From Lactonifactor sp. BIOML-A5 (GTDB lineage Bacteria > Bacillota > Clostridia > Lachnospirales > Lachnospiraceae): DNA of 64,000 nt. The notes under the pieces were generated by a model. It saw nothing but the letters and a program-made list of their open reading frames with translations, was not told the origin of the DNA and ran no database searches. This document shows, in pieces, positions 33,536 to 40,730 of this stretch. The translations under genes and the position numbers were made by a program. The stretch lies in the NCBI RefSeq assembly GCF_009677585.1, contig NZ_WKYV01000015.1:57624-121623 (forward strand), in the 5' to 3' direction. The first letter of the stretch is position 1. The number at the start of each line of letters is the position of its first letter.

Positions 33536-33560
33536 AGAGATTGGAAGAAAACTTAATTAG
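33495..33560 (+). CDS. Leader peptide upstream of and overlapping the methyltransferase gene
   Basis: 21 codons from ATG 33495 directly after AAGGAGG: MRFVRTRNHDLLLIE..., matching the peptide at 13370 in FVRT-x4-LLL-(V/I)-E. It ends inside the methyltransferase gene at 33560, overlapping its TTG start (33541) in another frame. TTA versus CTT for one of the shared leucines hints that the peptide, not only the DNA, is conserved. Confidence 0.45.
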   Translation: MRFVRTRNHDLLLIEIGRKLN

Positions 33561-34329
33561 AGACAATGGGATATACAATTATGATGCGTTAGATTTTCTT
33601 CACGCATTATACGAAGATTATGGTGATGAGAGCATCGATATGTTTCTTTGTGACTTTCCTTATACATTCAAAGGGAAGAATAGAGTAACAGCAAATAAGT
33701 GGGATTTACCGATTGATGATAAGGAATTCTTTGATATTGCTATGAAGATGCTTGTTCCTGATGGTTGTATAGCATTAACAGCAAGTCAGCCATTTACAAG
33801 TTATTTGGTAATGAATCATTTGGATTACTTTAAGTATGAATGGATTTGGGAAAAGGATAATGGTAGTAATTTTGCAAGCGTAAATCACCAGCCATTTAAA
33901 GTGCATGAATCTGTATTGATATTTGGGAAAGCACCAACTACATATAACAAAGCTGAAAGATATATGAAATACAATCCACAGTTTACAGCCGGTAAGCCTT
34001 ATAAGATGAAGAGAAGTGGAATGACCGAGAATTTGGCTACTTCATCCAATTATGAAAGAACAGATGGAGAATATGAAGGTAGAAGGTATCCAAGAAGTGT
34101 TGTCAAATTCAATTTAGAGAAAGGTCTTCATCCTACACAGAAGCCTACTAAGTTATTTGAACATCTTATTAGGACTTACACTGATGAAGGTGGACGAGTT
34201 GTTGATGTGTGTTGTGGTAGTGGCACAACTGCTAATGCTGCACAGAATACAGGAAGAATTTATATTGTTAATGATTTGGATTTAAAGTATGTAGAAACTA
34301 CAGAAAATCGAATAAGGAGTAATCAATGA
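33541..34329 (+). CDS. Site-specific DNA methyltransferase (beta-class order)
   Basis: 262 residues. Motif IV comes first (DMFLCDFPYTFKGK, D-F-P-Y in place of D-P-P-Y) and the SAM motif last (HPTQKPTKLFEHLIRTY...VVDVCCGSGTTANAA), the order of beta-class N4-cytosine/N6-adenine enzymes. The target site cannot be read from sequence. No restriction enzyme adjoins it, so it is an orphan that may protect the element. TTG start with only AGAG upstream, consistent with control by the leader. Confidence 0.85.
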   Translation: MEENLIRDNGIYNYDALDFLHALYEDYGDESIDMFLCDFPYTFKGKNRVTANKWDLPIDDKEFFDIAMKMLVPDGCIALTASQPFTSYLVMNHLDYFKYEWIWEKDNGSNFASVNHQPFKVHESVLIFGKAPTTYNKAERYMKYNPQFTAGKPYKMKRSGMTENLATSSNYERTDGEYEGRRYPRSVVKFNLEKGLHPTQKPTKLFEHLIRTYTDEGGRVVDVCCGSGTTANAAQNTGRIYIVNDLDLKYVETTENRIRSNQ

Positions 34330-34694
34330 GTATAGTAAAGAATTATTACGTTATAGCAGGATATGATTTGACTGAGTTTAAAACGGATAAATTCAAGGAT
34401 TGGAAATGGACAGATGAAGGAGAAAAATATACTTGTAAACAAGTAAAAGATGAAATTCAATTATTTGATGATCCAATGAATAATAGTCACTTATATCTTG
34501 GGTATGTCTTAGCCTGTGGAGACGAATATGAATTTGAAACAACAAAGATTGATATTGGTACTGATATAAATTATGTATTAAAATATGTGTCCGAAACTTT
34601 ACGTGAATTACAAGAAATTGGTGTAATATCAAAAGATTATGAGCACAAGGATAAACCAAAATATCAGATTATTATATTTGAAGAATGTACATAG
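34326..34694 (+). CDS. Unknown phage protein
   Basis: 122 residues, start overlapping the methyltransferase stop by four bases. Beta strands at the start (YYVIAGYDLTEF), acidic middle, IIIFEECT at the end. No family recognised; coupling suggests expression with the methyltransferase. Confidence 0.6.
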   Translation: MSIVKNYYVIAGYDLTEFKTDKFKDWKWTDEGEKYTCKQVKDEIQLFDDPMNNSHLYLGYVLACGDEYEFETTKIDIGTDINYVLKYVSETLRELQEIGVISKDYEHKDKPKYQIIIFEECT

Positions 34695-34733
34695 ATTCAC
34701 GGTTCTATTCGGAGAAAGGATGGAGAATTAACA

Positions 34734-35024
34734 ATGCATGTGTATTTAATTATTTCAAGAGACAATAAAGAAGCATATGTATTTTCTAATTTAAAGAAAG
34801 CAAAAGAAAAATGTGAAGATATTGATGGAATTGCTTACGAATGGATTCAATTATGGTGCAGACCTATAATATATGATAGTAAAGTTGAGTCAGAAGATGT
34901 TGTGTTTGACGATTCAGCTTTGCCATGGGAAATGTTGAAATTAGCACATGAACAAGGTAATTGGAATACAAGAGCAAAATATCGAGATGACGCATTTAAT
35001 ATAGAAATAAATCATAGAAGATAG
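34734..35024 (+). CDS. Small phage protein
   Basis: 96 residues, begins MHVYLIISRDNKEAYVFSNLKKAKEKC, like the one-strand-one-helix start of many phage hypotheticals. GAAAGGATGGAG precedes ATG 34734. No function known. Confidence 0.6.
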   Translation: MHVYLIISRDNKEAYVFSNLKKAKEKCEDIDGIAYEWIQLWCRPIIYDSKVESEDVVFDDSALPWEMLKLAHEQGNWNTRAKYRDDAFNIEINHRR

Positions 35025-35068
35025 TTTTATATTGCAGATTGAATCGCAATTCAATAGATAATTAACTT

Positions 35069-35266
35069 ATGAGAATGAATATATATTGTGGTTTTATGAG
35101 AGATACCATAATTAAAAAGAAAGTTCATATAAAGAGCAATATGTTCATATATTCTGGCTGCTTAGAATGTAGAGGAACAGGAATTTTTGATTGTGGTATT
35201 CCAGAAATGAAAGGAACATGTATTCAGTGTAAAGGAACAGGAATACAGTATTTTGGAATGATGTGA
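35069..35266 (+). CDS. DnaJ-type zinc-motif mini-protein
   Basis: 65 residues or fewer. CLECRGTGIFDCG and CIQCKGTGIQYFG are two C-x2-C-x-G-x-G repeats as in the DnaJ zinc domain. The start is unsure: ATG 35069 has no ribosome site; ATG 35141 (just before the motif) has AAAGAG. A hairpin TTGAAT...ATTCAA (35039-35054) lies upstream. Confidence 0.6.
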   Translation: MRMNIYCGFMRDTIIKKKVHIKSNMFIYSGCLECRGTGIFDCGIPEMKGTCIQCKGTGIQYFGMM

Positions 35267-35335
35267 AAACGTATGTTTCTTGGGAGTTAGATTCGGAGAA
35301 TGGAAACTAATTATGATTAAGGAAAGGAGATACTC

Positions 35336-35620
35336 GTGGAAAATGAAGATAACAGATATGGATTTATGTTTGATTTTGTAGATGGTGGTTGGAACATTAT
35401 TATGTTTGATGGCAATGAAAATTATCATGCCTATTACACATCTGATGAGAACGATTTTGATAAATCAGTACAACACTTGGAAGACTATGTGGTCGATTTG
35501 AAAAATATTTATAAGTACAGTATACCTACATATGATGAATTCTACGAAAAAATGGAAGACATATTTTTGTTGAAAAATAAACCTATAGAAGTATTTACTG
35601 ATTATTTATCTGCATATTGA
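35336..35620 (+). CDS. Small acidic phage protein
   Basis: 94 residues, acidic, starting GTG 35336 with AAAGGAG seven bases before. Contains FVDGGWNIIMFDGNENYHAYYTSDENDF. No family recognised. Confidence 0.6.
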   Translation: MENEDNRYGFMFDFVDGGWNIIMFDGNENYHAYYTSDENDFDKSVQHLEDYVVDLKNIYKYSIPTYDEFYEKMEDIFLLKNKPIEVFTDYLSAY

Positions 35621-35690
35621 AATTTGCAACCAATAAAGTTGAACTTTAGCAATAAAGAAGCATTTCTCTTGAAAAAAGAAGGAGCAATAA

Positions 35691-35921
35691 ATGACTTGTA
35701 TTATAGGCTATTTAGATAAGAAAAATAAATGTACATGGATTGGGTGTGATAGTCTTGGTAGTAATGGATATACAAAAGCAGTTGAATCGCAACCCAAAAT
35801 ATTTAGAAATAAAGTTTTTGAAAATGTAATAATGGGTTCTACCTCAACATTTAGACATATTGATTTACTTAAATATTCAAAAGAATTGTTTGATGAAATT
35901 GATAAATATAAAACAAGATGA
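35691..35921 (+). pseudogene. Truncated Ntn-hydrolase (proteasome-like) protein
   Basis: 76 residues starting M-T-C-I-I-G, then WIGCDSLGS (D in the place of the conserved catalytic-loop aspartate), KIFRNKVFENVIMGSTSTFRHIDLL. This matches the N-terminal third of phage-encoded proteasome-beta-like proteins, where Thr2 becomes the nucleophile after loss of Met. Such proteins usually have about 180-200 residues; here the frame ends in the overlap with the next gene (ATGA), so most of the fold is missing. Confidence 0.55.
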
Positions 35922-36115
35922 TTATAGAGAATAAGAAATATGTTATAGCAACAAAATCTTTTCCGTTAGAGTTTGATGACGGATCTGGTAATGCAGTGAA
36001 CGATTTTAATGAAGCTTATCTTGGAACATATGATGAGATGAAAACTCAGTTAGGTTATTTTGACGAACCTGATAAGTTTCAAATTTTAGAAGTGAAAGCC
36101 ACGTATGAATTTTAG
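35918..36115 (+). CDS. Small phage protein
   Basis: 65 residues, start overlapping the preceding stop. MIIENKKYVIATKSFPLEFDDGSGN... then a short helix and EVKATYEF. No family recognised. Confidence 0.55.
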   Translation: MIIENKKYVIATKSFPLEFDDGSGNAVNDFNEAYLGTYDEMKTQLGYFDEPDKFQILEVKATYEF

Positions 36116-36129
36116 GCAGGAGGAATTAA

Positions 36130-37305
36130 TTGGACGAAATACAAAGAATAAAAGAACTGACAGAACAGTTAAATACATACAGAGACGTATATTATAATGA
36201 TTCAAAATCGCCGGTCTCTGATTATGAATACGATAGTCTTATCGATGAACTTCAGGCGCTAGAAAACGAAACAGGATTCATTCTAAATAACAGTCCGACA
36301 CAATCTGTAGGATATGAAGTCAAATCTAAACTTCAAAAAGTCAAACATTCCCATCCCATGTTATCCCTTGATAAAACTAAATCAATAGATGAAGTTATCT
36401 CTTTCCTAAATCGAAGAGTTGGCATTGCTATGTTAAAAATGGATGGATTGACAACCGGAATTTCGTATTCTGGTGGCAAGTTAGTTTCAGCAGAGACTAG
36501 AGGTGATGGAATCGTTGGCGAGGATGTATTACATAATGCCAAAACTATTATAAATCTACCACAACAGATTGTTACTCAGGAGATTAAAGTTGATGGAGAG
36601 GTTATTATAACCAGAGCAGATTTTGAGAAAATTAACACTACTATTATTAATAAAGACGATAAGTACAAAAATCCCCGCAACCTAGCGAGCGGTTCCATCA
36701 GACAACTTGATAGTAGTGTGGCAGCGAGTAGAAATTTAAAGTTTATTGCATGGAAATGTATAAAGGGTATTGGTGGAAATAGTTTCTTCAATAGACTTTA
36801 TAGAATGCAGGAATTGGGATTTGAAGTGGTTCCGCACAGGGCTATCCCAGCTGATGTAACGAGAGTAGATTTGGAGAATATTATTGAAGAATTAAAATCT
36901 GAAGCAGAAGATAAAGGCTTTCCAATTGACGGTATTGTCTTCGGCTTTGACGATGTGTCTTATGGTGAATCATTAGGAGCTACTGGGCATCACCTCCGTT
37001 CACAAATTGCCTACAAATTTTATGATGAAGAGGCTGTCACTATCTTGCGTGATATAGAATGGAGCATGGGCAAATCGGGAATTTTGACACCAGTTGCAAT
37101 TTTTGATTCGGTTGATCTGGATGAAACCGAGGTAAGCCGGGCGTCTCTCCACAACGTTAGCATTATGAAAGACGTATTGGGACACCCATATAAAGGACAA
37201 GAAATTATAGTATGTAAATTTAATATGATAATCCCTGGCGTGATAATGGCAAAAAACGAGGAAGGAGAATGGATTAGTAATAAAAGAAATTTGGAAAAGA
37301 ATTAA
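36130..37305 (+). CDS. ligA: NAD-dependent DNA ligase, N-terminal half
   Basis: 391 residues: Ia domain with Y-x-x-x-x-x-S-D-x-x-Y-D (SPVSDYEYDSLIDEL), adenylation domain with the lysine nucleophile K103 in MLKMDGL, ETRGDG, KVDGEV, NPRNLASGSIRQLD, DGIVFGFDD and the OB fold (TPVAIFDSVDL...ASLHNVSIM). The usual C-terminal zinc, HhH and BRCT domains are in the separate frame at 37770. The break falls just after MIIPGVIMAK, in the linker before the zinc finger, where an HNH endonuclease gene has been inserted. TTG 36130 with GGAGGAATTAA. Confidence 0.9.
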   Translation: MDEIQRIKELTEQLNTYRDVYYNDSKSPVSDYEYDSLIDELQALENETGFILNNSPTQSVGYEVKSKLQKVKHSHPMLSLDKTKSIDEVISFLNRRVGIAMLKMDGLTTGISYSGGKLVSAETRGDGIVGEDVLHNAKTIINLPQQIVTQEIKVDGEVIITRADFEKINTTIINKDDKYKNPRNLASGSIRQLDSSVAASRNLKFIAWKCIKGIGGNSFFNRLYRMQELGFEVVPHRAIPADVTRVDLENIIEELKSEAEDKGFPIDGIVFGFDDVSYGESLGATGHHLRSQIAYKFYDEEAVTILRDIEWSMGKSGILTPVAIFDSVDLDETEVSRASLHNVSIMKDVLGHPYKGQEIIVCKFNMIIPGVIMAKNEEGEWISNKRNLEKN

Positions 37306-37780
37306 TGAAGCACCAGATTACGAAGTAAGTAATCTTGGAAGAATAGCTTCAAATAAATATAAGAACAGGCGAATATTAAAACAGAGAAAAGGAAAACATG
37401 GGTATTTGCAAATTGGACTATGCTGTGAAAATGAAAGAAGATATTTTTTGGTTCATAGATTAGTATTATCAACATTTTACCCAATATACAATACGGAACA
37501 ATATGAAGTAAACCATAAAGATGAAAATAAGACTAATAATAATTTGGAAAATTTAGAATGGATGACGCCAAAAGAAAATCGTAATTATGGAACAAGAAAC
37601 GAGAGATTATCAAAAACTCAAGGTCTTAAAGTAAAATGTGTTGAAAAAGATATAGTTTACGATAGCTTTCATGATGCATCAAAAATTAATAGTATAGACG
37701 TATCTGGTATATGTATGTGTTGTACTGGATATAGAAATAGAAAAACAGCGGGAGGTTATCATTGGGAATATGTTAAATAA
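37280..37780 (+). CDS. HNH homing endonuclease (NUMOD4 type) splitting the ligase gene
   Basis: About 166 residues: KEIWKRINEAPDYEVSNLGRIASNKYKNRRILKQ (NUMOD4), then HRLVLSTFYP...EVNHKDENKTNNNLENLEWMT (the H-N-H core), then a C-terminal DNA-binding repeat (VKCVEKDIVYDSFHDASKINSIDVSGI). The NUMOD4 start M-K-E-I-W-K falls on an ATA codon at 37280; no ATG, GTG or in-frame TTG precedes the domain (TTG 37406 would cut it). AAGGAG lies 12 bases before ATA. It overlaps both ligase halves. Confidence 0.8.
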   Translation: MKEIWKRINEAPDYEVSNLGRIASNKYKNRRILKQRKGKHGYLQIGLCCENERRYFLVHRLVLSTFYPIYNTEQYEVNHKDENKTNNNLENLEWMTPKENRNYGTRNERLSKTQGLKVKCVEKDIVYDSFHDASKINSIDVSGICMCCTGYRNRKTAGGYHWEYVK

Positions 37781-38627
37781 TAATAAAATTGAATACTTAG
37801 AACTTCCAAAGCAGTGTCCAGTATGCGGAGCGACTACAGCCGTTATTAAGGATAACGATACGCAAGTGCTTACTTGCACGAATGAAATGTGTCAAGGTAA
37901 GTTGCTTGGCCGAGTATCGCACTTCGTATCTAAGAAGGGGATGGATATCGAAGGACTTTCCGAAGCAACATTAGAGAAATTTATCAACCTTGGATGGATT
38001 AAGTGTCTATTTGATGTTTACAATCTCGGTTGTCATTATGGCGAACTTATTAATATGGAAGGTTTCGGGACTCGTTCTGTAGAAAAACTTGACAAAAGTA
38101 TCAAAAAGAGTAAGGAAGTAGAACTGAAAAATTTTATTACAGCCCTAAGTATTCCTAATATTGGAACATCACAGTCCAAGGAATTAGCAAAGACATTTTC
38201 CACATGGGATGATTTTGAGGCAGCGGGATTTGGAAATTATGATTTCGCTAGATTAGATGGTTTTGGGGATGTATTAAATAAGAATATCCACCAGTGGTTC
38301 CATACAATGTGGAATGAGGACAGAGTAGGACAGTTGGTAAGGAATCTGCATATTACGAATACTGTAATAGGAGAACAATCTATCAACAGTGCAATAACTG
38401 GTAAAGTATTTGTTATTACTGGGTCAGTTGAACACTTTAAAAATCGCAAGGAAATACAGGAGATTATTGAGTCTAAAGGCGGCAAAGTAATTGGAAGTGT
38501 ATCTTCTAAAACGGATTTTCTTATTAACAATGATACGACATCCGGTTCTTCTAAGAATAAAAAGGCAAAAGAATTGGGAGTTCCGATTATCTCAGAGCAA
38601 GATTTTATAAGAAAGATTAAAGAATAA
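37770..38627 (+). CDS. ligA: NAD-dependent DNA ligase, C-terminal half (Zn, HhH, BRCT)
   Basis: 285 residues: zinc finger CPVCG...C-x4-C (residues 15-40), helix-hairpin-helix repeats (IEGLSEATLEKFINLGWIK; MEGFGTRSVEKLDKSI; IPNIGTSQSKELAKTF; LDGFGDVLNKNI), and BRCT (ITGKVFVITGSVEHFKNRKEIQEIIESKGGKVIGSVSSKTDFLI). ATG 37770 overlaps the HNH stop and has GGGA close upstream, so the half can be translated alone. It may rejoin the N-terminal half in trans. Confidence 0.88.
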   Translation: MLNNNKIEYLELPKQCPVCGATTAVIKDNDTQVLTCTNEMCQGKLLGRVSHFVSKKGMDIEGLSEATLEKFINLGWIKCLFDVYNLGCHYGELINMEGFGTRSVEKLDKSIKKSKEVELKNFITALSIPNIGTSQSKELAKTFSTWDDFEAAGFGNYDFARLDGFGDVLNKNIHQWFHTMWNEDRVGQLVRNLHITNTVIGEQSINSAITGKVFVITGSVEHFKNRKEIQEIIESKGGKVIGSVSSKTDFLINNDTTSGSSKNKKAKELGVPIISEQDFIRKIKE

Positions 38628-38684
38628 TGTATGTAATGGAAAAGGAGTAAACCTTTCTTTCATTGGAGTTTGGAGGTGATATAA

Positions 38685-38909
38685 ATAGACGGTTATCAAA
38701 TAATTGGTATAGACATGCATAATTCGGAAAATCCATCAGATAAAGACTATTCTGTCGTTGTTTGCATGTGCGGCAACTGTAGATACGTAATTGCTAGTAG
38801 AAAATATAAACCTGAGATTAATGAAGTCGATGTTCCATTTTTTATTAAATGCCCTAAGTGTGGAGCAAGGTTCAAAAATCACATATGGAATGAAGAAATA
38901 CAAAAATAA
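38685..38909 (+). CDS. Zinc-finger protein with a probable ATA start
   Basis: 74 residues if begun at ATA 38685: DGYQIIGIDMH..., CMCGNCRYVI ... CPKCGARF give C-x-C-x2-C and C-x2-C. TGGAGG (38671-38676) is eight bases before ATA, and a TAA directly precedes it, so no other upstream start is possible. The first ATG (38715) lacks a ribosome site. Confidence 0.6.
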   Translation: MDGYQIIGIDMHNSENPSDKDYSVVVCMCGNCRYVIASRKYKPEINEVDVPFFIKCPKCGARFKNHIWNEEIQK

Positions 38910-38962
38910 GAAATGCAATGAAAGAGTAGTTTCAAAGGATAAGAAGAAGGGAGTGATTTGAC

Positions 38963-39436
38963 ATACTAATAGCTATAGACCCAGGCTCTGCAGAAACAGC
39001 ATATGTTATATTAGACGATCATTATAAAATATACGGATTTGATAAAGTTCAAAACGAAGTACTACTTGAGAAATTGAGAAAAGAAACTTATGACGAATTT
39101 GTTATTGAAAATATAGCATCATATGGTATGGGTGTTGGAAGAGAGGTGTTTGACACTTGCATTTGGATAGGACGCTTCTGGGAGGTTGCCAATGCAAAAG
39201 TGAAAGATTTTATATATCGCAAGGACGAGAAAATCAACCTATGCGGAAGTATGAAGGCTAAAGACTCCAATATTCGAATAGCTCTTATTGATCGCTTTGC
39301 TAAATTTGACTTCAAGAATGGGAAAGGAAATAAGAAGAACCCGGATGTGTTTTATGGATTTAAGGCCGATATATGGGCGGCGATGGCCGTTGGGGTTACA
39401 TATTTAGATATGAAGGCTCAACATGAGGAGAATTAA
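38963..39436 (+). CDS. RuvC-like Holliday-junction resolvase, probable ATA start
   Basis: 157 residues: LIAIDPGSAETAYVIL carries the first RuvC aspartate, DEFVIENIASYGMGVG the glutamate, and KKNPDVFYGFKADIWAAMAVGVTYLD the terminal acidic helix. Phage relatives begin M-L-I-L-A-I-D-P-G; here the M position is ATA (38963). GGGAG lies about eight bases upstream. A TTG at 38958 is out of frame and hits a stop at once; the first ATG/GTG/TTG in frame (39074) would remove the catalytic strand. Confidence 0.75.
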   Translation: MLIAIDPGSAETAYVILDDHYKIYGFDKVQNEVLLEKLRKETYDEFVIENIASYGMGVGREVFDTCIWIGRFWEVANAKVKDFIYRKDEKINLCGSMKAKDSNIRIALIDRFAKFDFKNGKGNKKNPDVFYGFKADIWAAMAVGVTYLDMKAQHEEN

Positions 39437-39437
39437 G

Positions 39438-39992
39438 ATGCATATAGTATACTGCATAATAGGAAGAAGTTGTTCTGGTAAGAGTGCAATCTGTAAAGGA
39501 GCTGCTGAAGAGTTAAAATTAAAAGTGCTTCAATCTTATACCACTAGGAGCAAACGAAATGGTGAAACTGAGGAGGAATCTGATCACATATTTATCAAAG
39601 CTGAAGAGGTGGATGCTCTCCGCCAAGATATGGTTGCTTATACTGAAAGGTGTGGATATTGCTCATTCACTACCCGTCAACAATTAATGGAATCAGATAT
39701 ATGTATCATAAATCCATCCGGATATTATGAACTAAAGCTTAAAACTAAAGACATGGATATTATGTTAGTTCCTATCTACATCACCGTTCCTTATAGGACT
39801 GCAATTAAGAGAGCTAAGAAACGTGGAGGCTTTGAATCCTGGAAAGAAAATTATGACAAAGAGAATAATGAGTTTGGAAGCTTTGAAAAGTCTAATATTA
39901 TTGAGTATCGGATTTTGAATGATAATGACTTGGAGGAGGCAGTAGGTAAGTTAGTAAGAATAATTAATAAAGTGCGAGGTGAAAATGCTTAA
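39438..39992 (+). CDS. Guanylate-kinase-like nucleoside monophosphate kinase
   Basis: 184 residues. P-loop GRSCSGKSAI (8-17), the GMP-binding SYTTRSKRNGE, HIFI and YGYCS-like ERCGYCSFT, IYITVPYRTAIKRAKKRG lid. All are guanylate kinase features, which turn (d)GMP to (d)GDP. AGGAGAATTAAG precedes ATG 39438; the ATG at 39423 is inside the previous gene. Likely part of nucleotide supply. Confidence 0.8.
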   Translation: MHIVYCIIGRSCSGKSAICKGAAEELKLKVLQSYTTRSKRNGETEEESDHIFIKAEEVDALRQDMVAYTERCGYCSFTTRQQLMESDICIINPSGYYELKLKTKDMDIMLVPIYITVPYRTAIKRAKKRGGFESWKENYDKENNEFGSFEKSNIIEYRILNDNDLEEAVGKLVRIINKVRGENA

Positions 39993-40548
39993 AGGAGTTA
40001 AAACGATTTTTTTTGATTTTGATGGTTGCATTGCAAACACTATAGAAGCAATCGTTTCCTTGTATAATGAGGATTTTGTCGCTTATAAAAAATTTCAGCC
40101 TATAAAATGGTGGGATATAAATACATGGGATTTCAAAGAATGCATGTGTGCGAGCAGAGAATATATAAATACATACTTTAATCAGCCTAGATTCTTTAAT
40201 AGACTTGAATTTATGCCAAATGCAAAAGAGGCTATTGAGGAAATTAAAGGTTTTTATGATATAAAAATTATTACACATGGATTCAAGCCGAATTTACGCC
40301 TGAAAAAACAGTGGATAGAAAATAATCTTCCAGGTATAGAAATGATTGGTGTAAATCTTAAAAAATATAAAGATAAATCGCATATTGATATGTCAGATGG
40401 ATTTTTCTTAGACGACAGCTCCGGAAATATAAGAACAAGCAACGCTAAGTATAAAGCAGTCTTTGGAGATATTTACTCTTGGAATGAGGACTGGGCTGGT
40501 AAAAGATTATGTAACTGGGAAGATGTTAGAAGAGAATTGTTGGGTTAG
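39985..40548 (+). CDS. HAD-family 5'-nucleotidase-like protein
   Basis: 187 residues. Motif I FFDFDGCIANT (D-x-D), motif II IKIITHG, motif III region KDKSHIDMSDGFFLDDSSGN. The pattern is that of 5'(3')-deoxyribonucleotidase-like HAD phosphatases. GCGAGGTGAAA precedes ATG 39985, inside the end of the kinase gene. Likely balances dNMP pools during replication. Confidence 0.75.
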   Translation: MLKGVKTIFFDFDGCIANTIEAIVSLYNEDFVAYKKFQPIKWWDINTWDFKECMCASREYINTYFNQPRFFNRLEFMPNAKEAIEEIKGFYDIKIITHGFKPNLRLKKQWIENNLPGIEMIGVNLKKYKDKSHIDMSDGFFLDDSSGNIRTSNAKYKAVFGDIYSWNEDWAGKRLCNWEDVRRELLG

Positions 40549-40563
40549 AAAGGGAGCAAAATA

Positions 40564-40713
40564 TTGAAAAAGTTATCTGATAAAGAGAGAAAGATACTTA
40601 TAGAGCTAATTAGTAATGAGCAGATTCATATGATTATAAAAGACCATAGCAAATATGGGTCTGATAATTACAGGGCTTTAGAAAAACTGAAAGTAAAAAT
40701 TAAGGATATGTAA
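40564..40713 (+). CDS. Small helical protein
   Basis: 49 residues (TTG 40564, AAAGGGAG upstream), entirely helical and charged. It sits between the nucleotidase-like gene and ribonucleotide reductase. No family recognised. Confidence 0.55.
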   Translation: MKKLSDKERKILIELISNEQIHMIIKDHSKYGSDNYRALEKLKVKIKDM

Positions 40714-40730
40714 TTAGAATGGAGGCATAA

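Noticed and set aside
37260..37790. Group I intron in the ligase gene
   Set aside because: The HNH frame fills the whole insertion between the ligase halves, leaving no space for an intron core, and each half has its own start or stop.
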